Source of the DNA: Cordia subcordata
Taxonomy: Eukaryota > Streptophyta > Magnoliopsida > Boraginales > Cordiaceae
Direction of reading: 5' to 3'
NCBI GenBank assembly: GCA_028554755.1
Contig: JAPTOF010000016.1
Location: 2,120,501 to 2,184,500, forward strand
Length of the DNA: 64,000 nt
A program made the translations under genes and the position numbers. The notes under the pieces are model-generated. The model was not told where the DNA came from. It saw only the letters and a program-made list of their open reading frames with translations, and ran no database searches. Of the stretch, positions 12,201 to 24,646 are shown piece after piece; within the stretch, counting starts at the first letter, position 1, and the number at the start of each line of letters is the position of its first letter.

Positions 12201-13850
12201 TTGCCTGCGCACGACGTTGATTGGGGAATATGGGAGACTATGTTATTCAAACTTGAATACAGGTATAAGATACACACTAATTCGAATATCTGATACGGAA
12301 GTTGTCAAAGTTTAAAATCTTGAGATTCGGTCAATATGTATCCTAATTTTAGATTTGAAGATGGGGACACGACATCTCTTTAAAACTTAATTATTATATT
12401 TAAATTTTAAATTTATATGACAATGTAGAGAGAGAGAAAAGGAAAAGATAATATTAATAAAGATACAAGAGAGACTATAAGAACAAAAAAAAAAAAAAAA
12501 GTCAAATTCCTAATACCCTGTCAAATATGTGTCTGAAAGTCAAAGTTCAAGTGTCGAAATGTCGACACAAATACTTTGTCCCTAATTGAAGAGTGCGAGT
12601 AAAATAGAATAGAATGGACGGTTTTGCAGAGAAAAAGATCTACCAGCAACACTTGTAAGTCTTTCTTTTTGTACTTTGATGTATGCACCAATAACCTAGG
12701 AGTCTAGTGGTATGTCTCTCACCTTTAGTGTTAGTGCACTTGGGACCGATTCCCATTAATTACATTAATATGTAATCGGCCTTTGGCATCTCTTGAAGAA
12801 AAAAAAGATTAGCTGGCCTATTTGAGGTTGAGATTCAGTAGGAAACAAAAAAACAATGTAAAATATTAGGTGCATAAGGTGTTTGGTTATTGACAAAAAA
12901 AAAAAAAGAGTTTTTAGAGGACTAAAACAATGTTATAAAAAACATCTTTTAGAACTGCATTTTACAAACAACAAGTTTATATTCTTTTTTTTTTAAAGTT
13001 TTTAAATTAAACAACAATAAGCAATAGGTTTATATGTGTTCTCTTTATTAGTTACAATATTTACAATATAATATTCATTTATTATTAAAGATTAAACATA
13101 TTATTTAAACAAAACTAAAAATTTCAAAATTTCAAAATTTTAAAATTAAAAATTAAAATAAAAAATTAAAATTAAAATTACATACGATAAGAATTTAAAA
13201 ACTAAAAAAAATCTAAAATATTGAAAATCAAATAAATAAATTATAAATAACACTTTAAATAATAATTTTAGTCAAAGAAAATCACAAACTATTTTTTTAT
13301 CGAATAACAAATTTACCAAATAATAAAATAACTTTTCTAACTAGCACGTTTCAGTAGCACCTTTTAAAATTGTAATAATAAATTAAAACAGCAATAGCAA
13401 ACTGGCCCTAAGTAGTTGAAGCAGAAAACACCAGAAGCTGTTAGCTTAAAACTTATTAGTAAGAGTAAGAAGTATCGAAGGGGTTCACTAAAATCTCGAA
13501 ATTTGTAACAGATGGACTTTGTTTGATATCTTTGTACATATATATATACACACACACACACACACAAAGCCTCAATACAACATGACAAGGCCCAAAATAC
13601 TAAAAGGACAAATCTTAAAGCTCAATAATCTGAATAAAAGTTTAAACACAAAATAACACGCAACTTGCCAAAATAAAGGCCAAGCTAGTGTCCGAGGTTG
13701 AAAGTTTAACTTTGATAGTATTTAACAGAAGTTAGTCTAAATATTAATAATTAATTATAATGAGATATATTGTTTTACCAAATAATTTATAAAATGAGGG
13801 AAATAGTGACACTAAAAATTAGTTGAGAAGCTCTTTTTTCTGTTCTAAAT
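12201..13850. other. Intergenic; SINE-like stretch, MITE-like A/T-rich block, TA/CA microsatellite
   Basis: No gene was recognised. 12693-12800 has tRNA-like box A/B motifs. 12875-13340 is bounded by GGTGTTTGG and an inverted TTACCAAAT-type end and is very A-rich, as in many MITEs. 13538-13566 is a compound (TA)n(CA)n microsatellite. Confidence 0.4.
12693..12800 (+). mobile_element. SINE-like sequence with tRNA-type A and B boxes
   Basis: CTAGTGGTATGTC resembles a pol III box A, and GGGACCGATTCCC about 45 bp downstream resembles box B (GGTTCGATTCC). No acceptor or anticodon stem can be folded, so this is not a tRNA gene. A tRNA-derived SINE head is the best reading. Confidence 0.35.
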
Positions 13851-14627
13851 AGGGTTGTACACGGGCGGTGTTAGTCGATTTTTGCATGAAATTTCTAATC
13901 GAACAGAAATTGCGATTTTTTATTTTCTAAAACAAAAGCTGCCCAGTTCAATTAAGAAACCAGTGGTTTCGGTCAATACGGTTTTTACGGTTTGAACGAT
14001 TTTTTTGGTCAGTTTTAAGATGAAAATTGCTTATTCCTAAACAAAACGAAACTGACCCAAGAAAGATACGCTGCTGTGAAAGTAAATAGACCTAAGACAT
14101 ACACATATTCATAATCATTCAAAAAATATAACACAACATTACACCTGGTCATAGTCATTCAAAAAACATACACAACATTACACTTGTTCATAATGTCATC
14201 CATTCTCCATATTATTTGGTCAAACACAATAGTTGGTCATTGCTCAAATATAAATACATAACAGTTGGCCATTTCTTTTTTTTTTTTCAACCAAGCAGCA
14301 ACCACACAACATAAATGCATACAACTTATCTCACAAATTACAATGAAAAACACAAATTACATGTAACCAATTGTCTCTTATATATATTTTCTAAATATTT
14401 ATTGATATATAATTCATATATAATATATATAAATATATATAATAGCAAGGTGAGCAGTTCGGTTAAACCGCGGATTTTACCCTTTGAAACCGTTAACCGA
14501 ACCGCCCACGGCATTTTTCAAAATTAAAACTGCAACTGACCGAATTACGTTAAAAACCAATGGTTTTCGATCGATTTGATTTGTCCGAATCGGTTATTGC
14601 GGTTTTTACGATTTCTTGTACACCCCT
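13851..14627. mobile_element. Inverted-repeat transposon rich in AACCG/CGGTT motifs
   Basis: The left end AGGGTTGTACA is the inverse of the right end TGTACACCCCT with one mismatch. Just inside both ends lie CGGTTTT-type motifs and their complements, repeated in many orientations. No coding frame is seen. A clear target-site duplication was not found. Related debris occurs at 24930-25085 and 58480-59057. Confidence 0.55.
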
Positions 14628-16430
14628 AGTTCTGAACAGGACCAACGACTATTAATTACTCAATAGCTATTTTAGACCCTTCAAATCTACAATTAAGATT
14701 TTATGGCAATAAGGGTCTCCGTCTCAGGTGGATATATCACTATTGGATAGGGAAGGATTAGCTCCATGCTTCAAAACCCAAAATTACTTCCTGATTTATT
14801 CTCCTTATTAATTGGTTATCATTCCCCTTGACTTAACATAAAAAATTTCTTAATTTTAGTACCTTTCTTATAGGCACTTAAAGAGTAACATAGAGCCCCA
14901 ACTAATTTTAAGATATCTGAAAAAAGTTGAATACAGTTATTAATTACTCAAATAATTATTAACTATTCTAATAGTTAATTGTGCCAACAAACTCTTAGAG
15001 GATGTTTGACAGTGCTGATTTATTTTGGCCGCTTACAAAAGTTCAAAATAAAAAGTTTGTACTTTCATGTATTACTTAGAAAAGACAAGTCTATGTTTCT
15101 TTTCTTTCTTTTTCTTTTTTCTCCCTTGTTGCGGGGCGGGGGGGGCGGGCGGGGTGGAGGTTTGCGTTATGGATCTATTTGCTTATTCAAATCTCGCATT
15201 TGATCTTTATTATACAGATCCGGCCTGTATATATATATACATATAAGCCTGTCTAGTTTTTGCGTAGGTGCAGTCACTATATTAGTGCATGCATCTGCAC
15301 TTTACTGAGAGTAGTCCATTTATTATAACTGGATTGTTATAAAAGAAACTTAAATAATCTTGAACTTTTCCAGCCAATTCAATTTTGATTGTATTATTAG
15401 TTTGTTAATATTGAATTTCTCTCATAATATTATACAATAAGTAGTCAAATTCTGTGTTCGTGGGGTGTTCAAAAGGGAAAACAAAGGGACAGAAAATTCA
15501 CAATTCGTGAGTTCCAACAATTGCCAAGATGGTAAATGACATTGCTGCAGGTTCTAGCATAATATTATAATATTATAAATCAATAAATATAAGACTATCT
15601 ATATTATTTTACCGTAACTCAAAATAATTAACAGTTATCAAATTTCATTGAATATATCATAACGTCCGGGAGGGAGGTGACGGGGATTTGGGTCCACTAA
15701 AATGTATTGACTACTTGACCCCATAAGGAAAAAAAAAATGTATTCAACTAGAGTACTTTTATCCGTGCTTAGTACGAATTTATTTTTAATTAAAAATGTT
15801 AAATTAAATTAAATTTATTTACTTTTAATAATATATAAAGAATTTAGTCATAAATATTCTGTGTTTTTGAAAGGATTTTTTTAAAAATAATAAATCTTAA
15901 ATTCACTAAGGTTTAATTTTTCAAATTGACAAATGAAAAATACATTAAGGCTTTTGAGCATTAATTTACTAGTAACTAAATTTCTAAATTAAAACTAAGA
16001 ATACATATATATATATATATATATATCTAGTAAATGAACCTTTTGTAGTTCACAAATGGATTATATTTTAAGCATTAATTAAATGATTATTTAAATTTTT
16101 AATTAATAATTTATTATATCCACAAAAATAAAAATAATAAATATAAAATAAATTATAAATAATAATTTGCTTGCACCAATTATGGTTTAAGCAGAAAGCA
16201 AACTATTTCAATAAATCAATTACAGTTATTATAGCACATGTCTACCAACTGGATATGAAGATGTGAACCAACAAAAAATTATTTCATTTTGTTTCATGAG
16301 CGATTTCTACTGTATTGGAAGGGGCCAGACGCCAGTTTGGGATGTGCCTTTAACTTTATCACCTATCCCTCTCCCAAAATGATTGATGAAAAAAGAATAG
16401 GTGCATTTTTGTAATCTTTTGATTATTCAA
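14628..16430. other. AT-rich intergenic DNA
   Basis: No gene was recognised. It contains a G-rich run at 15133-15154 and an (AT)n microsatellite at about 16003-16026. The remainder is AT-rich without family resemblance. Confidence 0.45.
15133..15154 (+). other. G-quadruplex-capable G-run
   Basis: The order is GGGG-C-GGGGGGGG-C-GGG-C-GGGG: four G-runs of at least three, separated by single bases. This meets the strict G4 pattern with very short loops. It is isolated in AT-rich DNA between a T/C-rich tract and a TA-rich tract. No neighbouring gene explains it. Confidence 0.8.
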
Positions 16431-16589
16431 TATAGGCAAGCTCCGCTTCAGTGTGTGCAATCCACCAGGCTGCTCCTGCACTGGACAAGTCAATCCTCAA
16501 CTTCTAATGTTACGGGACAAATCTAAAGCTTCTATTGTTAGTTCACTTGTCTTTTCTTAAATTATCTCGAAAATCATTAAATAATTCCG

Positions 16590-17811
16590 TCACTCGACTT
16601 GTGCATGCACCCTCCTGTCTTGTTCCACTTGTATTTTTCTTATTGTTATGGTGGCCGAGGCAAGTGTTGAACCTAGTGTTGTCAAGACCAGCACCGCTGA
16701 ACCAATGTAGACTCCATTCTTGACGATGTAGCATTCCCCATCTAGCCATCCTTCTCCAAATTGTTGGGTCTGGCTCATGCTGGTTGCTACACCTAGTAAA
16801 ACGGCAGTGACTCCAAAGCTGATCCTGCGTCACGACGCGATCTTAGGTTAGTTTGAGATGCCCTGTTTATCGGTACGTGTGAGCTTTACATGTAAGTGGA
16901 GTCCACATATCATACAATCTCGTGTTATTTTAACAAATTTCCTCCACTCCCAATTAGTTTACTATTGTTTGAAATCATGTTTCAGAAAAAATCAAAGACA
17001 GGATCTCATGGCAGACTTTAAGAATTCAAAGTTTATCCAGCTGTCCACGTTCGAAGGTTCTTCAACATTGGAATATGTAATTATATACTACTTGCTAGAG
17101 TCGTGGATTATAATGTGTATTACCCAAAATTGCATCTTTTAGTTATTTTTCTTCCCTCATGTTCAAGCATTTTCAGTTATGGGAAAATCATTCAAAATAA
17201 TTTGAATTAATTGGGCAGTGGATGAAATGTCACTGGGACAAATTTAAAATATTTTATCGATTAAATTATATATGATTCTGATAGTTTTGGACCCAGTTGT
17301 TAAGAAGTGTGAGTTCTTTTCAATAGGTGATATCTAGCAATACTCTTTTCCCGTAGACATGCAATAGATGAATAACGTACCACGAAGCGATCAGAAAAAT
17401 GGAGGCAACAATAGCAGGTTTCTTGTTCTTGCAACTGCTTTCACTGCCTCCTGAGAAGAACTGTCTGCAGAATAACAAGCTCCCAATGATCTGGGCAATG
17501 GACAAAGAGATTAAAGCACTGCTGCCTAGTTCAAAAGCCACACTACTTCTGGGCAGAAAACAAAGCTTCCCATCAAATCTAAGATCCTCTTTCTGTTTAA
17601 AAAATTAAAAAAAAAAAAGAAGCAAAAATAATTCATATATGGAAATTAACAATAATCTAATGAAAATTGAGAGTGAATTAAGAAGAGTGCAGAGAAAATT
17701 AAGCACCTTTGATCTATTGAATTCTGCAGCAATGCATAGCATGAAGGAGACAAGGCCAAGGATGATGATAACAGACAAGAGTGATGCAAATATAATTTGC
17801 TGTTTTTCCAT
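16590..17811 (-). CDS. DUF1218 (MODIFYING WALL LIGNIN-like) membrane protein
   Basis: The minus-strand exons are 17811-17707, 17592-17381 and 16824-16590. All introns are GT-AG and the frame joins to 183 residues. The start is MEKQQIIFASL. An in-frame ATG 18 codons upstream exists, but the shorter start fits the family. Exon 2 opens KEDLRFDGKLCFLPRSSVAF, and the last exon holds FGEGWLDGECYIVKNGVYIG. Both are DUF1218 hallmarks. Four hydrophobic segments are visible: about 8-28, the stretch after FELGSSAL, the segment across the exon 2/3 junction, and SAVLVLTTLGSTLASA. The first may act as a signal or anchor. Arabidopsis relatives (MWL1/2) influence lignin in secondary walls; membrane location is expected and the biochemical activity is unknown. 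No defects are seen. The same minus-strand gene followed by AP-4 epsilon is, as I recall, also found in Arabidopsis. Confidence 0.88.
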
Positions 17812-17992
17812 ATGAAGAGGCTTTTTGTTTTGGTTTTGCTGTGTCCTAGGTCGAATGTGGTTCAAATTAATGGTGAAGAGTAAACAGAAAAGAGAAGAAG
17901 GCTTGGAGCTTACTCAATGGAAAGAAGTGTTTGGTGTTATCCTTCTTGGTGTTGACCCTTCCTTGCCTTCTGGTGGAGGGTTGAGGCTTCCC

Positions 17993-18014
17993 TTTTTTTT
18001 TTTTTTTTTTTTTG
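17993..18014. repeat. Poly-T tract upstream of the DUF1218 gene
   Basis: An uninterrupted run of about 20 T lies some 180 bp upstream of the start codon. Confidence 0.9.
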
Positions 18015-18138
18015 GTTGCAGAGAACTAGGTTCTCATTGCTTGGAAAGAGAGGTAACATTCCTATTTGTATTTAGTAGGTATTGGAAAAGTTTTGGAGTT
18101 CTTTGGACCAAATGGCATCAGTTTGGTCAACTCAACCT

Positions 18139-18143
<5 letters not shown>

Positions 18144-18189
<46 letters not shown>

Positions 18190-18197
18190 AGGGAGAG
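18144..18197. repeat. (GA)n microsatellite with GGGA tail
   Basis: This is a GA dinucleotide run ending in GGGAGGGAGGGAGAGAG. It lies about 330 bp upstream of the DUF1218 start. On that gene's sense strand it is a CT repeat, common in plant promoters. Confidence 0.9.
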
Positions 18198-20900
18198 AGT
18201 TTGTTAATTACTTAATTGAGGATTTGTAAAGGGTGGCTAAAGAATGTGTTTATTTGGGTGAGGTTCAGAAGAGAAAAAATCAATTTAAAAAAAATAAAAA
18301 GAAAGAAAAATGTAGTGAGGGTTTTGGGTATGGTTTTGTTCCGAACGTTATGATATTATGAATAAAAATTATTAGTTGTGAATTATTGATATTGTTATGA
18401 TAAAATGATACAATAATTCATAATTATTAGATCTCATTTATAACGTTATAATGTCTTGAGAAAATAATTGACCCCAAACAAACAAATTTGGGTAAGTCTG
18501 GGACCATACTATGTATCAATGGATGAAATTGCATAGTGAATCTTTGATTTGGTGGACATTGAATACAATATGTTACAACTGTACAAAGTGGGAAAAAAGT
18601 GGCCTAGTGACACATTACCATATTGGATATTCTTTTTTGTTTTTCTCGGGTTAAATTTCATTTTTCAGATCCTCGAGATCAGAAAGCTTCTGCTAAGAGG
18701 AAGGCAATGGAACAAGATCATCCTCCTTTGCCATACATTAATGTATCTAGATTTGGATCTTTAGTAATATTGTAATGTTCGAAAATCAATACATGGTAAT
18801 CATCATTTTATTATAATTACCTTTCCACTCAAATATTATTAATTTTTATAATGTTATTACGACACGAGAGAGATCAAAAATCCAAACCAGAAAAGGCCAG
18901 TCTTTCTTCGGTTATGGCCGTCAATCGAGGATGCTTCTCCGCTTGTTCTGCGAAATTTCAACGATCATCTTGTTCTTTAGTTTTCCACCTCCAGCTTTTC
19001 TTGTTCCATTTTTTTGGGTCAAATCCTTTATCACTTCGAAATGACATCTGCGAGGACCAAGACAAAGAGCTAATGTGATAGCGGAGCACCGAATGATCCT
19101 TTGACATCCGATGCCTACGGGGGACAAGAGTTGTGGCATCCACTAATTATGTATGTGATGTCTCGACTTGGGGCCTCCCCGGCACGATTAATTAATTAGA
19201 TAATTGATAATTGTTTGGGTAATTCTGTCCACTATTACTTATTTAGATAATCACTATTCAGCTAGGTGACCAAGTAATTACTAACTGTTTGAGTAATTAA
19301 TAACTGTGGTGTCTTACACTTTAACAGATAGTTATTTAATTAGTTATTTGAATAAAATGTGTTGGTACAAGTGACCGTTGAATTAATTAAGAAATTTAAA
19401 TCACATAAAAGGATACCAATATAACCTCAATAATTTTTTTATCATTATGATTATTATAACTATTATTATCTTATTGTAGAAATAAAATATTATTATTACT
19501 TACTAACAATTAAATATTAAAGCATAGTAAAATGGCTTTCTTAATAAACTATGTTAATACTATAAAAATAATTTTCTTTAATAGAGAAATATGATATAAA
19601 AGAAGAAAAAGATATTAGGATAGGATACAAAAATATAAAAGTACAATACATTGATTTATAAAGATACTATAGTTAAAAGACAAGGGTAGGATAAAAAAAA
19701 AATTAAATAAGGTTAGGAAAAGATAAGAACAAACTAAAACACCAAACACCGCCTGAAACATTGATAATTTTAGCGTTATGAAACTTCAAGGCACTATAGA
19801 GCAACACCAAGGAAAAGCATTCCAACTAACTTTTAGTGTGTTGACCAAAGCAAGGCACTATTTTTTTATGTTATTGTGAATAGTAAAATAGTGTTTTACT
19901 GCTTTTAAGATAACTTTTAACTTTTCAATTAGTTTACCTCGAACGTTAAAATCTTTTAACGCTTCACATAGCTTTTAGTATATCATCTTTTTTGGCAAAT
20001 GGGCCCTTTTTCTAATTTTTTAGCATTCTTAGCCTCCCTTCAATATCTCTATATTTTTCCCTTTATTTTTTCAAATATAAGTAAAAATGCAACACAAAAA
20101 CTAATATCAAATCCTGTCCACATCAAAATATACTACAATAGTATAAGCTTTATTAGTTGGTTTATTATTTTTATATTGACAAAATAAATTTTAAATTTAT
20201 TAAAAATATTTCTTATAATATTGACACAAATGTTTTATCAAAAAGTTGATTTTATTATGCTTCAATAATAGAAAACATATATCCAAGACAGTGATGGACA
20301 GTAAATGAGAATCTGTAAAATTGTCTTGGCGGTCTTCATTCATGTCCTTGTACCAACAAGGCGCAAGTAGTAACTGATCAAAATAAAGGATAGACTTTCC
20401 TCTTTAATCATCTACAACAATGTGAAAATCAGAAATAAATAAGTAGACAGTATCTGCTAGTGTTTGTATGCAATTTTACATGCTTAATATAATGATCATA
20501 TTTTGGTACTGGCTTAGGCATCATGCATTTTCGTACATAGTGGATTGGATTTAGGTTAACTCGAGTCCACGCAACAATAAGTCCAACTCGAACCACAGGT
20601 TAAGGAATCTCTACAAGTAATCCAAGCAAACAGAGTATGGGAATTGCATAATACATCCAAAAATATAGTTCTAAGAAGGCATTAACCCAGTCAAATACTT
20701 CACATGTATGCCCTCTTTTAGGTCCATTACAAGAAAACAAAAACTAATATTTGTTTCATCCGATATCAAACAAAGAGTTGTGAGCAAATAGTGGAAAGAT
20801 CAAGTGATATGATGATATTGTTTTGCTTTCAAATCTATAAGAAACAAATTTTAGGACAATATAGAATTAGATAAAAAAAGAAAAAATTGTTCATAGAAAA
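18198..20900. other. Intergenic, AT-rich, nothing recognised
   Basis: Small frames at 18851-19143 on both strands resemble no family I know. The remainder is AT-rich with A/T homopolymers. It may hold decayed MITEs (recurring TAATTGTTTGAGTAATT-type phrases at 19200-19340). Confidence 0.4.
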
Positions 20901-20977
20901 TCGATGTTACACTTGATTGACTACTTAATAACAAACCTTTTTGAACTTGAGCAGTTAATATGTGTCCATTCTCAAAC

Positions 20978-23960
20978 TTATATCTCATCTTCTTCAAAGG
21001 GATCTCGCTCTGGTAGTCACCAACCTGAAAATGATACCAAGCAAGATATGTAAGATGAACCAAACAAACATCTCTAATATAACATTCATAACTTTTTTCA
21101 ACCATTTTTGTTGAATGTATGACAGCATAAATTTGTTTCAACATTGTATTGATTTTTATCAAAGAAAGACAGGATTAACTAAAGTTGTTCAAACGGGAAT
21201 AGGCTGACTAAAAGGTACTCCCGAAGCAATCAGGGTTGTGGATTTTCAGTTTATGGGGTAGTATGGGATCATAGCAGGGAAGAAAGTAACTTGTTTGATT
21301 GAGTACGCATTTCTACCTCTTATTATAGTGTGTGCTTAATGTATATGCACAAGTGTAACTAACAAGTCCATTACTGCATCATAAGGATGTTTATTACAAA
21401 CCTTCACTTTGTCAGGTCTAACCATTGCACCATGAAGTGGAGGGCACTCAAAGTAACGCTTTCCCTTCCCCCTAAAAGCAGGAACAAGAAAATAGACGAA
21501 TTTCACATGATATGAACCCATAATATATGACCTCGCACATAATACATGCTCATATTATGTTTGTTACCAGAAATTACTTGCATGCCGTCATGTTTTCCTA
21601 AAGGTTCATCATACAGAACTCCAACCCAGAAGCCAGGTGCAAGTGTTTCTGCTCAACCCACGAGTTTGACGACCCCTCTTTCCTCACCAGCTTCAACTTG
21701 ACATCTATCTCCCACCTTTCATCATCTAAACAAAATTCAAATGAAAAATCTGTTGTGAGGATAATAACAAAAAAAACAAGAATAATAAAAGACCAGACAT
21801 GAACAGAATGAGTTAATTGTCCAGGAAGAAAATTTTTTATACACCAAAATAGAGGGGGGAGAGGGGAAGCAGCAGACAAATAGCTTCACCTAGGTTAGTG
21901 AGATGGTGAAGATGTTTACCGTACTTGCAAGATCTCACTTGACAGAAACATAAAGTAAAAAGCAGTAAAGGTTTTCTTGAGACAGAGAATGTTAATCCCC
22001 TTCTCCACTAACCTGCTTGTATGTATTAAAATTTGCAGTTTTTTCGTCATGAAGGTGTTTCTATAAATCATTCCTATACCGCGATAAAAGTTAGCATGTT
22101 GCTGAACTATCAGTGTCAGGATAAGGAAGAGAAAGCGCCAATCATCTGCCTCTCTTTGACAGATGGTAAAGAGACAAAGCTAATTATCACATTCCAGAGA
22201 GCTTATATATTCATCCTACCAGAACATGATTATCTCAGAGCTTGAAATAGTAAAGAAGTTTAGGTAAACCAATAATGCTTGCACAAAGATCTTCCATGTA
22301 ATTGTCAGAAATCTGTTTCCATTAGGTAATAAGACAAGAAAAGTTAAATGAACACAGGTCAAGAGAATAATATAGTGATAAGAAACCTGAAGAATAGCTT
22401 GACTTTTTGAAAGTTCCATAGAGGTATACTTCAAAGAAGAGTGATTCTCTTGTTCTCTTTTCAATTCGTATTGTTTTTCATTCCTGGTACTCGCTTCAAT
22501 GGTTTTCTTTGCCCCCCTTTCTGGGTTGGTTGAAGGGCAGCGGTGTTGGTGGACAAAGCGATTGGTGAGCAAAATAATGAAATGTGATACTATTTGTCAA
22601 AGAGAAAGAGGGATCCTTGCAGATTAAAGCACGTCAGACCTTAGATAAGGGATAACAGAAGCCATACTTTAGAATCATGACCGGAAACGGGATTTTGACA
22701 TGCCAACTTCTCCTTGAACTTTCTGGAAGTACCTACAAGAAAAATTCTCCAATGAATTTTAAGTTTGCATCAGCATAAGCATGATAAGACTACTTGATTA
22801 TATTTGCAAAGGCAAATATAACCACATAACTTGAGTCTAACTAATTTGAAAGAGTACAGAGTAACTAAAGCCCGAAAAATGTTCAAAAGAATATCTTCAG
22901 GTAGTTACATCAGTCATCCACGTCAGGTTGTTGTCTATGAGAAGATAAAGATATTATCAACCATCACCATATTAGAGTTTGGCACCCTGCAACCCTGAAC
23001 AATAAATAAATGAATAAAGGGAAAATTATTCATAGTGCATTTCCTGAAATCCCTCATTTATATCAGACTAGATACGTACTGCTTTCACAGCACTACACAT
23101 ACACACATACACTCATACACAAACACACCTACACAAACACATATATATAGTGTCCGAAATCAAGTTAATCAATGCTTACCATCACGTTTGTGATAGGCGT
23201 CATCAGAAATAGTGTATTTCTCCACTAATGAGGTATCCTCCAGCCAACCACCTGATGTTACTGACGATGGATCAAGGTCGATAACATGCAGCCGGAAACT
23301 ATACCAAACAGCAACACAGTTATGAATCTACAGAACTCTTGATCATTTACACGAAACAGAAAATTGTTAACTCATAGCATAATGCAGATACACACCATTT
23401 CCATTAGTATTAGGAGAAAAAGAAAGATTAAAACTAACCCCTCTTGTGGAGAATAAAACCCAAGAGGTATCAAGTTATCACCAAGAACTGCAAGTTTTGC
23501 ACCAGTGTCATCATAGAGCACGAGGGACATTGAATCGACAGAAGTACCACACTTCTTCCACAACTTCTCTTTTACACCCTCTATCGTCAACTTCGAAAAA
23601 GGTGATACAAATTTCAAATCAAGCAGTAACTAGCACCTCACGTACGATATTAATTTGCAGTTACGCTGGAGAGTATGATTTATATACATGTGTGTGTGCT
23701 TAGGTGAAGTTTGATTGCCAAGCATCAAATGCCAACTGAAGCCTTAAAGGGCCAGTTTGGATCGCTTGTTTTTTCTTGTGAAAAAAAAAACAATCTAAAA
23801 AGTACATCTCTTTTTGCAATAAGTAATTGGATTGATTTTGAGATAAACTGAATCTCTAAAAAAAGCTAAAACTCAACTTTTCTCATAAGCTAGAAATTTC
23901 AAATTCTCAAAAAAGCACCTTTTTCAGAAGTTACTGAGAGAACCTTTACACACACGCGCG

Positions 23961-24012
<52 letters not shown>

Positions 24013-24276
24013 GGTCAGTTTCTTAGATAAATTTTCATCATGCTAAATTTCAGGAGCAGCTAAAACATAAGAACACTCAACTACAAATGCTTGTACATGG
24101 TTAAATTTCAACAAATCTTAAATACCAATAATTAACACTGATAATAATAAAAATAATAACGATAATAATACCTGAAGAGAAAAGCGAACATCAGCAGAGG
24201 AAGTCTTGAGATTGGAATGCGTGACCCGTAGAAGAACAGATTCATCTCCCTCAATCTTCTGCAGCCGTGACACCTT
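20978..24276 (-). pseudogene. TBCB: Tubulin-folding cofactor B pseudogene (introns retained)
   Basis: Eight homologous exons are visible: about 24276-24172, 23590-23439, 23298-23180, 22732-22668, 22312-22270, 21715-21578, 21471-21402 and 21024-20978. They encode the ubiquitin-like N-terminus (GDESVLLRVTHSNLKT, VKEKLWKKCGTSV), the linker (GGWLEDTSLVEKYTISDD, NYMEDLCASI) and the CAP-Gly domain (VGDRCQVEAGEERGVVK, then GFWVGVLYDEPLGKHDG and YFECPPLHGAMVRPDKVK). Cofactor B binds alpha-tubulin during folding. Defects: the expected ATG is replaced (AAG GTG TCA CGG), with no in-frame ATG back to a TAA. A TGA at 21655-21653 replaces the Arg in the CAP-Gly VGR motif. One C is missing near 21014, shifting the last residues. 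The exon 5/6 junction also looks out of phase. Retained introns imply DNA-level duplication or recent decay of the locus, not a retrocopy. Confidence 0.87.
23740..24010. repeat. MITE-like insertion and compound microsatellite in TBCB pseudogene intron 1
   Basis: 23748-23960 starts GGGCCAGTTTGGAT and contains AAAAAGCACCTTTTTCAGAAG, as in hAT-type MITEs. It is followed by (CA)n(CG)n(TA)n at 23951-24009. Confidence 0.5.
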
Positions 24277-24564
24277 TGCCCCAGTAGGTTTTTTAATCTT
24301 TCCCTTTCTAGTTTTTAATTTTAATTTCTTTTTTTCTTTTTCACTGAAGAGTTCTGAGTTTTACCTGTTTTCTTTTTCAAGTTTCCCGCAATCTTCAGTG
24401 CTTGTTAAGGTTATTTTGCAAAACATGTTAGACTTTAGGGGCTGAATTGCAATTAGGCATGTTTTATAATTTATATATAAAAACATAATAATAATAATAA
24501 TAATCCAAAACTAAAACCCATTTTTTTCCCACCTTCCCCCCCACCCCCCCCAAAAAAAAAACCC

Positions 24565-24572
24565 TATATAAA
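24565..24572 (+). promoter_or_regulatory. TATA box of the CDC123 gene
   Basis: TATATAAA lies about 80 bp before the leader-exon splice donor at 24647. It follows C- and A-homopolymer tracts. A start site near 24600 is inferred. The TBCB pseudogene diverges from this region, with about 290 bp between. Confidence 0.6.
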
Positions 24573-24646
24573 CTCTTCCCCCGATCCCCTTCTTTTGGCT
24601 GAAAAAACGTGAAAATTGAAATCAAAGAGATCTTGAATCGAATCAA

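Noticed and set aside
12707..12755. Possible tRNA gene
   Set aside because: It has only box-like motifs without cloverleaf pairing.
18851..19143. Overlapping frames on both strands
   Set aside because: No family resemblance on either strand and no splice partners. Left as intergenic.
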